In this document: positions 36,491-44,269 of the stretch, one piece after another
Layout of the letters: each line of letters opens with the position of its first letter
Position numbering within the stretch: the first letter of the stretch is position 1
NCBI GenBank assembly: GCA_963734435.1
Contig: CAVTHA010000002.1
Span: forward strand, 310,001-374,000
Reading direction: 5' to 3'
Source of the DNA: Bog-756 sp963734435
Lineage (GTDB): Bacteria; Actinomycetota; Acidimicrobiia; Acidimicrobiales; RAAP-2
DNA length: 64,000 bases
Position numbers and translations under genes: made by a program
The notes under the pieces: generated by a model
Database searches by the model: none
Seen by the model: the letters and a program-made list of their open reading frames with translations, nothing else
What the model was told of the DNA's origin: nothing

Positions 36491-37168
36491 CTACACCGCC
36501 AGCTTGTAGCCCATGCCCCGGACGGTGAGGATGAAGCGCGGATTGGCCGGCTCGGGCTCGACTTTGGTCCGCAGCCGGCGCACGTGCACGTCCACCAGGC
36601 GGCCGTCGCCGAAGTAGTCGTAGCCCCACACCCGCTCGAGGAGGTGCTCGCGGCTCAGCACCTTGCCCGGGTGGTCGGCCAGTTCGCACAGCAGGCGGAA
36701 CTCGGTACGGGTGCAGTGGACCTCCTCGTCCCCGCGACGGACCACGCCGGCGTCCGGCTCGATCTCCACGTCGCCGAAGCTCAGCACCGACGTGCCGGCA
36801 TCGTCGGGGCGGGACCGCCGCAGCAGGGCCCGGATCCGGGCGGCGAGCTCCTTGGCCACGAACGGCTTGGTCACGTAGTCGTCGGCCCCGGCCTCCAGCC
36901 CGGCCACCACGTCATGGGTGTCGTTTCGGGCGGTCACCATGATGATGGGCACGGTGCTGTGGCGCCGGAGGGTGCGACAGGTCTCGAACCCGTCCATGCC
37001 CGGCAGCATCAGATCGATGAGCACCAGGTCGGCGGGCTCGTCGGTGAAACGGTCGACGGCATCCTCCCCGCTCGACACGTCCTCCACGGTGTAGCCCTCG
37101 TCCTCGAGCGCCAGACGGATCGACGAGCGGATCCGCCTGTCGTCCTCGACGACCAGGATGTGGCTCAT
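36491..37168 (-). CDS. mtrA: MtrA-like OmpR-family response regulator
   Basis: A 225-residue regulator: receiver domain with acidic pocket Glu8-Asp9-Asp10, phosphorylated Asp52 (VLIDLMLPGMDG), Thr79 and Lys101 (DDYVTKPF), then a winged-helix DNA-binding domain (LTRTEFRLL-like CTRTEFRLLCELADHPGKV, RLVDVHVRRLRTKVE). It is the first gene of the mtrA-mtrB-lipoprotein unit. A CATGAT hexamer six bases ahead of ATG 37168 may be a poor -10. The 95 bases to the next gene show nothing else recognisable. Confidence 0.88.
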   Translation of the reverse strand: MSHILVVEDDRRIRSSIRLALEDEGYTVEDVSSGEDAVDRFTDEPADLVLIDLMLPGMDGFETCRTLRRHSTVPIIMVTARNDTHDVVAGLEAGADDYVTKPFVAKELAARIRALLRRSRPDDAGTSVLSFGDVEIEPDAGVVRRGDEEVHCTRTEFRLLCELADHPGKVLSREHLLERVWGYDYFGDGRLVDVHVRRLRTKVEPEPANPRFILTVRGMGYKLAV

Positions 37169-37263
37169 GGCGCGATCATGGCACGGCCTTCCGGTGGCGG
37201 CGCGCCGCCACCGCCCCGGACGGGTGGCCGACCGCCCCTCGTCCGGCGGGGGCGGCCGCAGGA

Positions 37264-38934
37264 TCAGGAGTTGAGCCAGATCTGGGTGGGCCAGATGGCC
37301 CCGGTGATCATCCCGAAGGCCTTGCCGCCCGCCGGCGTGGTCGGGTTGTTGAAGTTCTCCACCTTGGACTGGGCGCCGATGGACCAGACCGTGCGGTCGG
37401 TCCAGATATAGGGGATCTCCGACCCCATGAGCCGGCCCACCTGCTGGTAGGCGGCGGTGCGGTCCGACTGGGCCGGTGACTGCCGGCCCTGGATGAGCGC
37501 CGTCTGCATGTCGGGGCTGGTGTTCCGGGCCATGTTGATGGAGAAGACCGAGTTGATCTGTGTAGGGCTCCAGAAGATGTAGTTGAGGTCGGGGTCGACC
37601 GCCCCGAACTGGCGCCACACCTGGGCCTGGAACGTCCCCTGCAACGCGGTGTTGATGATGTTGGCCTGCTGGACGGGGTTGAGGTTCACGGTCATCCCGG
37701 CCGTCTTGAGCTGCTGCTGCAGGTACTCGGCGATCTTGGTCGTGCTCGAGTCGGGGACGTGGTTGATGGTCAGGCTGACCGGCTGACCCGTCGCCTGCTG
37801 GACCTGCTGGACCAGCTGCTTGGCCTGGTTGATGTCCGGAGCCGGGTAGCCGGTCGAGGCGTGGTAGGGCGAACCGGGGACGAAGGGGCCGTTCGAAGTG
37901 GGGGAGACGCCGCTGTCGATGACCTGGGCGTACTGCGCCGAGCTGATGGCCATGGCCGCCGCCTGGCGGACCTTGAGGTTGTCGAACGGCGGTTTGGACA
38001 GGTTGAGCAGCAGGCAGTTCATGTCCGGCTCGCCGGCCACGTGCTGGGAGTCGTCGATGTAGCCGAGCGACGAGTTTGACCGCAGTTGCGCCGTCACCTC
38101 GGCGGTGGAGGTGTGGATGATGTCGACGACATTGGAGTTGAGGCTGTTGAGCAGCTGCTGGCTGTCGGGGATGGGCTTGTAGGTGATGCTGTCCAGGTAG
38201 GGATAGCCGCTCCGCCAATAGTGCGGGTTCTTGGTGGCGGTGAAGTGGTCGTTGGGGTTCCAGGTCTGGAAGACGAACGGCCCGGTCCCGATGGGGTTGG
38301 TCTGGCTGCTGCTCTTCAGCCAATTCGGCTCGGCGATGAAGGCGATCTGGCCGCCGATGCCCCCGGCCAGGTAGAAGTCGAAGGGGACCCACGGCGACTT
38401 CATGGTGACCGTGACTTCCAGCGGACTGGTGACCGAGACACTGTCGATGGTGGTGACCGCCGGTCCGGTGAGGAGTGATGTCTGTTGGGCCTCGAAATTG
38501 GCCGCCACCGCGGCGGCGTCGCACGGCGTGCCGTTGTGGAAGACGACATTGGGTCGCATGGTGACGGTCCACACCGTGTAGTCGCTGTTGGGTGTGATCG
38601 ATGCGGCCAAATAGGGCTGGACCGTGCCGTCGGAGCTGATGATGGCCAGCGGGTCGAACACCGTCCGGGCGTACAGGATGCCGGTGGTGTCGAAAGTGCC
38701 GAGGGTGGTGCTGAACCCCTTTTCCTCCGCCTCGGTCCCGAAGATCAGCTGGCCCCCGCGCTTCGGGGTGGCAGTGCTGATCCCGTCCGGGTGGCTCCCG
38801 GTGTTGGCGGTGCTCGAGCTCGCCCCCGAGCTGCACGCGTCCAGCAGACCGCCCGATGCCCCCACCACGGCGATGCCGGCCCCGGCTGCCGCCCCCCGGG
38901 CCAAGAACGAGCGTCGGTCGATTCGATCGGACAT
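37264..38934 (-). CDS. Tat-exported peptide-binding lipoprotein of an ABC transporter (SBP family 5)
   Basis: A 556-residue family 5 solute-binding protein for peptides or nickel-like ligands. The N-terminus MSDRIDRRSFLARG carries a twin-arginine signal and the hydrophobic region ends at Cys34 (GLLDAC), so it is a Tat-type lipoprotein. Family features include YLAASITPNSDYTVWTVTMR, the central TGPFVFQTWNPNDHF and NPHYW. No permease or ATPase gene lies nearby, so it is an orphan. ATG 38934 is set by AAGGGGGA just upstream. The upstream gap to xerC contains two inverted repeats that could regulate it. Confidence 0.9.
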   Translation of the reverse strand: MSDRIDRRSFLARGAAAGAGIAVVGASGGLLDACSSGASSSTANTGSHPDGISTATPKRGGQLIFGTEAEEKGFSTTLGTFDTTGILYARTVFDPLAIISSDGTVQPYLAASITPNSDYTVWTVTMRPNVVFHNGTPCDAAAVAANFEAQQTSLLTGPAVTTIDSVSVTSPLEVTVTMKSPWVPFDFYLAGGIGGQIAFIAEPNWLKSSSQTNPIGTGPFVFQTWNPNDHFTATKNPHYWRSGYPYLDSITYKPIPDSQQLLNSLNSNVVDIIHTSTAEVTAQLRSNSSLGYIDDSQHVAGEPDMNCLLLNLSKPPFDNLKVRQAAAMAISSAQYAQVIDSGVSPTSNGPFVPGSPYHASTGYPAPDINQAKQLVQQVQQATGQPVSLTINHVPDSSTTKIAEYLQQQLKTAGMTVNLNPVQQANIINTALQGTFQAQVWRQFGAVDPDLNYIFWSPTQINSVFSINMARNTSPDMQTALIQGRQSPAQSDRTAAYQQVGRLMGSEIPYIWTDRTVWSIGAQSKVENFNNPTTPAGGKAFGMITGAIWPTQIWLNS

Positions 38935-38951
38935 AGTCCCCCTTGGGTCGT

Positions 38952-38979
38952 TGACCGAAGCGAACACTGTCGTCGGTCA
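38952..38979. promoter_or_regulatory. Inverted repeat TGACCGA-N14-TCGGTCA
   Basis: Perfect 7-base arms with centres 21 bases apart, two helical turns, starting 18 bases upstream of the solute-binding protein start. This spacing suits a dimeric repressor. The cognate regulator is not in the window. Confidence 0.4.
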
Positions 38980-38985
38980 GGCGAA

Positions 38986-38995
38986 ACAGCGCTGT
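38986..38995. promoter_or_regulatory. Palindrome ACAGCGCTGT upstream of the solute-binding protein
   Basis: A perfect 10-base palindrome seven bases beyond the previous inverted repeat. It may be a second operator or chance in GC-rich DNA. The rest of the 200-base divergent gap to xerC shows only the xerC -10. Confidence 0.3.
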
Positions 38996-39126
38996 CTGGC
39001 AACCCGTCGACCATGACGAGGTAGGTATGTGCATGGTGACGATAGCCCCGTCACCGACCTGCCGCCCGGTTTCGGCGGCCGACCGCCTGCACCCGGGGGA
39101 TGCCGACCCGGCCCGGGCCGGCCCGG

Positions 39127-39132
39127 TACTGT
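39127..39132 (+). promoter_or_regulatory. -10 TACTGT, leaderless promoter of xerC
   Basis: TACTGT ends six bases before GTG 39139, which selects this GTG over the more upstream open frame. Confidence 0.55.
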
Positions 39133-39138
39133 GCTCGT

Positions 39139-40020
39139 GTGTCCTGGGAGATCGAGGCGTACCGGCGGTCGGTGGGCGGCCTCTCGCCCGCCTCCGTGCG
39201 GGCGTATGCCACTGATGCCGAGCGGTTCGCCGAGTGGGCGGGACGTGGCGGTGCCGAGGGCCCCGCCGACGTCGACCGTGTGGTGCTGCGCCGCTATCTG
39301 GCGTTCCTCGCCACCCGCCGTTATTCCAAAGCCACCATCTCCCGAACCGCGGCCTCGCTCCGCTCCTACTTCCGGTGGTGTGCCCGCCGGGGGCTCATGG
39401 TCGACGACCCGGCGGCCAGGCTGGCCGCGCCGTCGCCGGACTCGAGGCTGCCTCGTGTTCTCGGCCACCGCGAGCTCGGACACCTCCTCGAGCCGCCGCC
39501 CACTGTCTCCCCCGGCGTGCCTCCTGAGGTCGAGCGGCGGGATGACGCCGTGCTCGAGCTGCTCTATGGCGGTGGCCTCCGGGTGGCCGAGCTGTGCAGC
39601 CTGGACGTCGCCGACGTGGACCTCGAACGCCTGGTGGTGCGGGTGACCGGCAAGGGGTCCAAGCAGCGCCGGGTGCTCATCCACGAGGAATGCGCGCGAG
39701 CCGTCCGGGCGTGGCTGGACGGTGCCCGGGAGACCATGCTCACGGACGAAAGCCCAGCTGGAGTGCTGTTCGTGAACCGCCGGGGCAAGCGCATCGGTCC
39801 CCGGGACGTCCGGCGGCTCCTCGACCGCCGCTCGCCGGTCCCGACCCACCCCCACGCCCTTCGCCACAGCTTCGCCACCCACCTGCTGGATGGCGGCGCC
39901 GACCTCCGCGTGGTGCAGGAATTGTTGGGTCACGCCAGCTTGCAGACCACGCAGGTCTACACTCATGTGAGCAAGGAACGCCTGCTTGCGGTGTATTCGG
40001 GAACGCATCCACGGGCCTAA
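39139..40020 (+). CDS. xerC: Tyrosine recombinase XerC
   Basis: XerC with XerD resolves chromosome dimers at dif. The 293-residue protein has the SAM-like N-terminal core-binding domain (SPASVRAYATDAERFAEWA) and the catalytic domain with Arg in GGGLRVAEL, Lys in VTGKGSKQR, HALRHSFATHLL, LLGHASLQTTQVYTHV with the final nucleophile tyrosine. All six catalytic residues are in place. The xerC-whiG-rpsB order parallels Streptomyces. The whiG-like gene starts nine bases after the stop. Confidence 0.92.
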   Translation: MSWEIEAYRRSVGGLSPASVRAYATDAERFAEWAGRGGAEGPADVDRVVLRRYLAFLATRRYSKATISRTAASLRSYFRWCARRGLMVDDPAARLAAPSPDSRLPRVLGHRELGHLLEPPPTVSPGVPPEVERRDDAVLELLYGGGLRVAELCSLDVADVDLERLVVRVTGKGSKQRRVLIHEECARAVRAWLDGARETMLTDESPAGVLFVNRRGKRIGPRDVRRLLDRRSPVPTHPHALRHSFATHLLDGGADLRVVQELLGHASLQTTQVYTHVSKERLLAVYSGTHPRA

Positions 40021-40028
40021 GGGGACAA

Positions 40029-40901
40029 TTGGCGAGCCAGGTTGACACGGCGGGACACGGCATCGACGGGCTGTGGACCGAGTACAAGAAGACAAGCAAC
40101 CGGGCGCTCCGCGACCAGCTCATCGTCCACTACGCCCCGGTGGTCAAGTACGTGGCCGGCCGGGTGTCGGTGGGGCTGCCCCGTCACGTGGACGAGGCCG
40201 ACCTGGCCAGCTACGGGATCATCGGGCTGATCGATGCCATCGAGCGCTTCGAGCCTCTCCGCAACATCAAGTTCGAGACCTACGCCATCCCCCGCATCAA
40301 GGGCGCCATCATCGACGAGCTGCGCTCGATCGACTGGGTGCCGAGGTCGGTCCGGGCCAAGGCCCGCGCCGTCGAACAGTCCTACGCCAAGCTCGAGGCC
40401 ACGCTGCACCGCACCCCCACCGACACCGAGGTGGCGGCCGACCTCGAGATGACCGACGCCGAATTCCAGACTGCGCTGCGCAAGATCTCGTTCGTAGGGG
40501 TGGTCGCCCTCGACGAGGTGTTCCGCGGCGGCGACCGGTCGGACCGCTCGACGCTCGGGGAGACGCTGCCGGACAGCACCGCCGGCCCGATGGACACCTT
40601 CGAGGTCAAGGAGACCAAGGAGGCACTGATCCAGGCGGTCAGCCAGATGGCGGAGCGCGAGAAGACCGTGCTCACCCTGTACTACTACGAAGGTCTGACC
40701 CTGGCCGAAATCGGGGACATCCTCGGTGTGACCGAGAGCCGGGTGTGCCAGATCCACACCAAGGCCGTGCTCCAGTTGCGCGCCAAGCTGGCCGATCGGC
40801 CCGAAGTGGCCGCGCGGCGGTCCGGCGGAGCGAAGGCCAAGACCGCCGGCCAGGAGTCACCGGGCCGGGCCGCCAAGCGGGTGCCCTCCACCGCCGGCTG
40901 A
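40029..40901 (+). CDS. whiG: WhiG/FliA-type RNA polymerase sigma factor
   Basis: A 290-residue sigma-28 group factor. Region 2 is clear (LRDQLIVHYAPVVKYVAGRV, YGIIGLIDAIERFEP, KFETYAIPRIKGAIIDELR with the WVPRSVR extension typical of FliA/WhiG), then region 3 and region 4 (LTLYYYEGLTLAEIGDILGVTESRVCQIH). In Streptomyces WhiG controls sporulation; in flagellates FliA controls motility. No flagellar genes are seen, so its role here is open. TTG 40029 preceded by AAGGGGA is the likely start. The C-terminal 30 residues are basic and Ala-rich. Confidence 0.88.
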   Translation: MASQVDTAGHGIDGLWTEYKKTSNRALRDQLIVHYAPVVKYVAGRVSVGLPRHVDEADLASYGIIGLIDAIERFEPLRNIKFETYAIPRIKGAIIDELRSIDWVPRSVRAKARAVEQSYAKLEATLHRTPTDTEVAADLEMTDAEFQTALRKISFVGVVALDEVFRGGDRSDRSTLGETLPDSTAGPMDTFEVKETKEALIQAVSQMAEREKTVLTLYYYEGLTLAEIGDILGVTESRVCQIHTKAVLQLRAKLADRPEVAARRSGGAKAKTAGQESPGRAAKRVPSTAG

Positions 40902-40958
40902 GCGCGTCCGACCGCGGCCGGAGGGCCGCCTCGAGTGGAGTGGGCAGGGCCGGGGCAC

Positions 40959-40964
40959 TAGCAT
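40959..40964 (+). promoter_or_regulatory. -10 TAGCAT of the rpsB-tsf unit
   Basis: TAGCAT lies about 126 bases ahead of rpsB, giving a leader of about 120 bases that could host S2 autoregulation. The gap contains hairpin-prone stretches but no element I recognise. No clear -35. Confidence 0.35.
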
Positions 40965-41090
40965 GGAGTGGCTTGGCCATCCGGCCCGGCATACCAAGAG
41001 GTATCGAGCGAGTGCCCGGCCGCGTCCACGGTCGCCCCGACACGACGGGGTGTTGCGGTCGGGAGACCAACCGTCAAGGAGAGACACGCA

Positions 41091-42074
41091 ATGGCTGTCG
41101 TCACGATGAAGCAGCTGCTGGGGGCCGGAGTCCATTTCGGCCATCAGACCCGGCGCTGGAACCCCAAGATGCGCCGGTTCATCCTGGGCGAGCGCAATGG
41201 CATCTATCTGATCGACCTGCGCCAGACCATGAAGGGCATCGAGGAGTCGTACGGCTACATCCGCGACCTGGTGGCCGGAGGCGGCACCATCCTCTTCGTC
41301 GGTACCAAGAAGCAGACCCAGGGTCCGGTGGCCACCTACGCCGAAGCGTGCGGCATGCCGTATGTGAACGAGCGTTGGCTGGGCGGCATGCTCACCAACT
41401 TCCAGACCGTCTCGGCCCGGGTGAACCGGATGAAGGAGTTCGAGGCCATGCAGCGGGCGGGCGACTTCGACGCCATGCCCAAGAAGGAAGCGTTGCGCCA
41501 CACCCGCGAGCTCGAGAAGCTGCAGCGGAACCTGGGCGGGATCCGCAGTCTCGACCGGCTCCCCGACGCCATCTTCGTGATCGACACCAAGAAGGAGCAC
41601 ATCGCCGTCACCGAGGCCAACAAGCTCGGGATGCCGGTGGTGGCGGTGGTCGACACCAACTGCGATCCCGATGTCATCACCCATGTCATCCCGGGGAACG
41701 ACGACGCCATTCGGGCCGGGGCGCTGCTCTGCCGGGTGGTGGCCGACGCGGTGGTCGAGGGGAGGTACATCTCCGAGCAACGCCCGCCTCCGCCCGCCGC
41801 CGGCGTGCCGGCCGCGCCGACGCCCGCACCTGCCGCTCCCGCTACGCCGGCCGCCGCCACTGTTCCCGTCGCCGAGCCCGAGCCCGCCCTGGTCGGGGCG
41901 GCCCCGACCGACCCGGCGGCCTCCGGCCCGGACTCCGACGCCCCGACGCCCGAGGCGGCACGAGCTTCCGAGCCAGAGCCAGAGCCGGAGCCGGAGCCGA
42001 AGCCGAAGCCGTCCGAGGGTGACGGTGGCGGTGACGGGGCGCCGACTGCCTCCAGCACCGGCCAGGAGACCTGA
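41091..42074 (+). CDS. rpsB: 30S ribosomal protein S2 with long C-terminal extension
   Basis: Residues 1-230 are a normal S2: MKQLLGAGVHFGHQTRRWNP, TILFVGTKKQTQ, RWLGGMLTNFQT, DAIFVIDTKKEH and VVDTNCDPD. About 95 further residues form a low-complexity Ala/Pro/Glu tail including EPEPEPEPEPKPKP, far beyond the usual 250-270 residues. ATG 41091 follows AAGGAGAGA at good distance; in-frame sequence upstream is not conserved. tsf begins two bases after the stop, the standard rpsB-tsf unit. Confidence 0.96.
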   Translation: MAVVTMKQLLGAGVHFGHQTRRWNPKMRRFILGERNGIYLIDLRQTMKGIEESYGYIRDLVAGGGTILFVGTKKQTQGPVATYAEACGMPYVNERWLGGMLTNFQTVSARVNRMKEFEAMQRAGDFDAMPKKEALRHTRELEKLQRNLGGIRSLDRLPDAIFVIDTKKEHIAVTEANKLGMPVVAVVDTNCDPDVITHVIPGNDDAIRAGALLCRVVADAVVEGRYISEQRPPPPAAGVPAAPTPAPAAPATPAAATVPVAEPEPALVGAAPTDPAASGPDSDAPTPEAARASEPEPEPEPEPKPKPSEGDGGGDGAPTASSTGQET

Positions 42075-42075
42075 G

Positions 42076-42870
42076 GTGGCCGCCATCTCCGCCCAGGACG
42101 TCCAGCGGCTCCGCCAGCTCACCGGGGTCGGCATGCTCGATGCCAAGCGCGCCCTCGAGCAGAACGACGGCGACATGGACAAGTCCATCACCTGGCTGCG
42201 GGAACAGGGACTGGCCAACCAGGCCAAGCGGGCCGATCGTGAGGCGTCCGAGGGGGCGGTGGCCATCGGGAGGTCCGGTCGAGCTGCCGCCATCGTGGAG
42301 CTCCGGTCCGAGACCGACTTCGTCGCCATGTCCGCCGAGTTCGTCGACCTGGTGAACTCGATGGCCGAGCTGGTGGCCGAACGCGGGGAGGCTGCCATTG
42401 ACGAGCGGCAGGACGAACTCGACCAGCTCAAGGTGACCCTCAAGGAGAATCTGTCCATCGGCCGGGTGGTCAGGATCGAGGCTCCTGACAACGGGGTGGT
42501 CGACTCCTACCTGCACATGCAGGCCGGGCGCGGGGTCAACGCAGTGATCGTGGCGTTGGCGGGAGGATCGGAGCAGCTGGCCCACGACATCGCCGCCCAC
42601 ATCGCCTTCGCCCGTCCGAGCTACATCACTCGGGAGGAGGTGCCGGCCACCGAGGTGGCGGCGGAGCGGGAGACGGTGGAGAAGATCGCCCGCAACGAGG
42701 GCAAGCCCGAGGCGGCGCTGGCCAAGATCGTCGAGGGCCGACTCGGCGGATGGTACAAGGAGCGGGTCCTCCTCGATCAGCCCTATGTCCGCGACGAGAA
42801 GAAGACCGTCGCGTCGCTGCTCGGGCCGGCGTCGGTGACCCGGTTCGCCCAGGTCGCCATCAAAGGCTGA
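42076..42870 (+). CDS. tsf: Elongation factor Ts
   Basis: EF-Ts recharges EF-Tu with GTP. A UBA-like N-terminal domain (VQRLRQLTGVGMLDAKRALEQ) is followed by the TDFVA signature in RSETDFVAMSAEF, and the coiled-coil and core domains. 264 residues is normal. GTG 42076 comes directly after rpsB, with GGAGA just before the rpsB stop acting as ribosome site. Confidence 0.95.
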   Translation: MAAISAQDVQRLRQLTGVGMLDAKRALEQNDGDMDKSITWLREQGLANQAKRADREASEGAVAIGRSGRAAAIVELRSETDFVAMSAEFVDLVNSMAELVAERGEAAIDERQDELDQLKVTLKENLSIGRVVRIEAPDNGVVDSYLHMQAGRGVNAVIVALAGGSEQLAHDIAAHIAFARPSYITREEVPATEVAAERETVEKIARNEGKPEAALAKIVEGRLGGWYKERVLLDQPYVRDEKKTVASLLGPASVTRFAQVAIKG

Positions 42871-42878
42871 GGATACGA

Positions 42879-43598
42879 GTGGGTGAGCGGAGACGAATCG
42901 TCCTGAAGATGTCCGGGGAGGCACTGGCCTCCTCGGCATCGGACGAGACCATCGACGCCACCGTGGTCGAACGGCTGGCCGCCGAGATCGCCGGCGCTCG
43001 TGACGACCTCGACCTCGAGCTGGCCGTGATGGTCGGCGGCGGCAACATCTGGCGGGGGACGACCGGCGCCGGGGCGGGTATGGACCGGGCCACCTCCGAC
43101 GCCATGGGGATGCTGGCCACGGTGATCAACGCCCTGGCCCTGCAGGACGCCCTCGAGCACCACGGGCAGTCCACCCGGGTCCTCTCCGCCGTCCAGATGG
43201 CCGAGGTCGCCGAGCCCTACATCAGGCGGCGGGCCATACGGCACCTGGAGAAGGGGCGGGTGGTGGTGTTCGCCGCCGGCATGGGCAACCCCTACTTCAC
43301 CACCGACACCTCTGCCGCCCTGCGAGCGGCGGAGATAGAAGCGGATCTGCTGTGCAAGGGCACGCACGGTGGCGTTGACGGTGTGTACACCGCCGACCCT
43401 CGGGTGGACCCGACAGCCACCCGCTACGACGAGGTCTCGTTCATGGAGGTGGTGGCGAAGGACCTGCGGGTGATGGACCTTACGGCCATCACCTTCTGCA
43501 TGGACAACGGGCTTCCCATCCGGGTGTTCGACCTCATGCGGCCGGGCAACATACGAGTGGCGTTGAGCGGCGAGCCCATCGGGACCCTCGTGAGGTGA
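42879..43598 (+). CDS. pyrH: Uridylate kinase
   Basis: UMP kinase of the amino acid kinase fold, essential for pyrimidine nucleotides. Conserved segments are RRIVLKMSGEAL, VMVGGGNIWRG, ATSDAMGMLATVINALAL, FAAGMGNPYFTTDT and LCKGTHGGVDGVYTADP. 239 residues, full length. GTG 42879 is eight bases after tsf. The downstream 60-base gap contains the frr -10. Confidence 0.95.
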   Translation: MGERRRIVLKMSGEALASSASDETIDATVVERLAAEIAGARDDLDLELAVMVGGGNIWRGTTGAGAGMDRATSDAMGMLATVINALALQDALEHHGQSTRVLSAVQMAEVAEPYIRRRAIRHLEKGRVVVFAAGMGNPYFTTDTSAALRAAEIEADLLCKGTHGGVDGVYTADPRVDPTATRYDEVSFMEVVAKDLRVMDLTAITFCMDNGLPIRVFDLMRPGNIRVALSGEPIGTLVR

Positions 43599-43643
43599 AC
43601 GTCCAGGTGGCCTGTTCTTTCGGTGGGGCCCGACCCTGCTGGC

Positions 43644-43649
43644 TACGCT
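43644..43649 (+). promoter_or_regulatory. -10 TACGCT upstream of frr
   Basis: TACGCT ends nine bases before ATG 43659; no ribosome site is visible. Confidence 0.5.
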
Positions 43650-43658
43650 GGTTTGCTG

Positions 43659-44228
43659 ATGGATGACGAGCTGATCGCGTTGGTGGTCACCGAGGCCAAG
43701 GAGCACATGGGGAAGGCGGTGGACCACGCCCAATCCGAGTTCGGGTCGATCCGCACGGGCCGCGCCACGCCGGCCCTCGTCGAGCACCTCAAGGTCGACT
43801 ACTACGGGGCGGAGACCGAGCTCCGCCAGCTGGCGGGGTTCAGCGTGCCCGAGGCCAGGCTGCTGGTCGTCTCTCCCTACGACAAGGGGTCGTTGCCGGC
43901 CGTCGAGAAGGCGTTGCAGGGCTCCGATCTCGGCATCACGCCGTCGAATGACGGCTCGGTGATCCGCCTTTCTTTCCCTGTTCCCACGGAACAGCGCCGA
44001 AAGGAGCTGGTCAAGGTGGTGAAGCAGAAGGCAGAGGACGGCCGGGTCAGCGTGCGGAACTATCGTCGCTCGGCACGCCACGACCTCGACACGATGCACA
44101 AGGAGGGCGAGCTGTCGAGCGACGAGCTCGAGCGGGTGGAGAAGGAGCTCGACCGAATGACCCAGGAGCACGTGGTGGCCATCGACAAACTGCTTGCCCA
44201 TAAGGAGCAGGAGCTCCTCGAGATCTAA
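43659..44228 (+). CDS. frr: Ribosome recycling factor
   Basis: RRF splits post-termination ribosomes with EF-G. The 189-residue protein shows SIRTGRATPALVEHL, VDYYGAETELRQLA, PYDKGSLPAVEKALQ, ITPSNDGSVIRLSFP and the closing three-helix part (RNYRRSARHDLD). Length and motifs are normal. cdsA follows after 41 bases with its own GGAGGAA ribosome site. Confidence 0.96.
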   Translation: MDDELIALVVTEAKEHMGKAVDHAQSEFGSIRTGRATPALVEHLKVDYYGAETELRQLAGFSVPEARLLVVSPYDKGSLPAVEKALQGSDLGITPSNDGSVIRLSFPVPTEQRRKELVKVVKQKAEDGRVSVRNYRRSARHDLDTMHKEGELSSDELERVEKELDRMTQEHVVAIDKLLAHKEQELLEI

Positions 44229-44269
44229 CAGGTAGCCGGGCCCATCGTCGGCGCGGCTGATGGGAGGAA

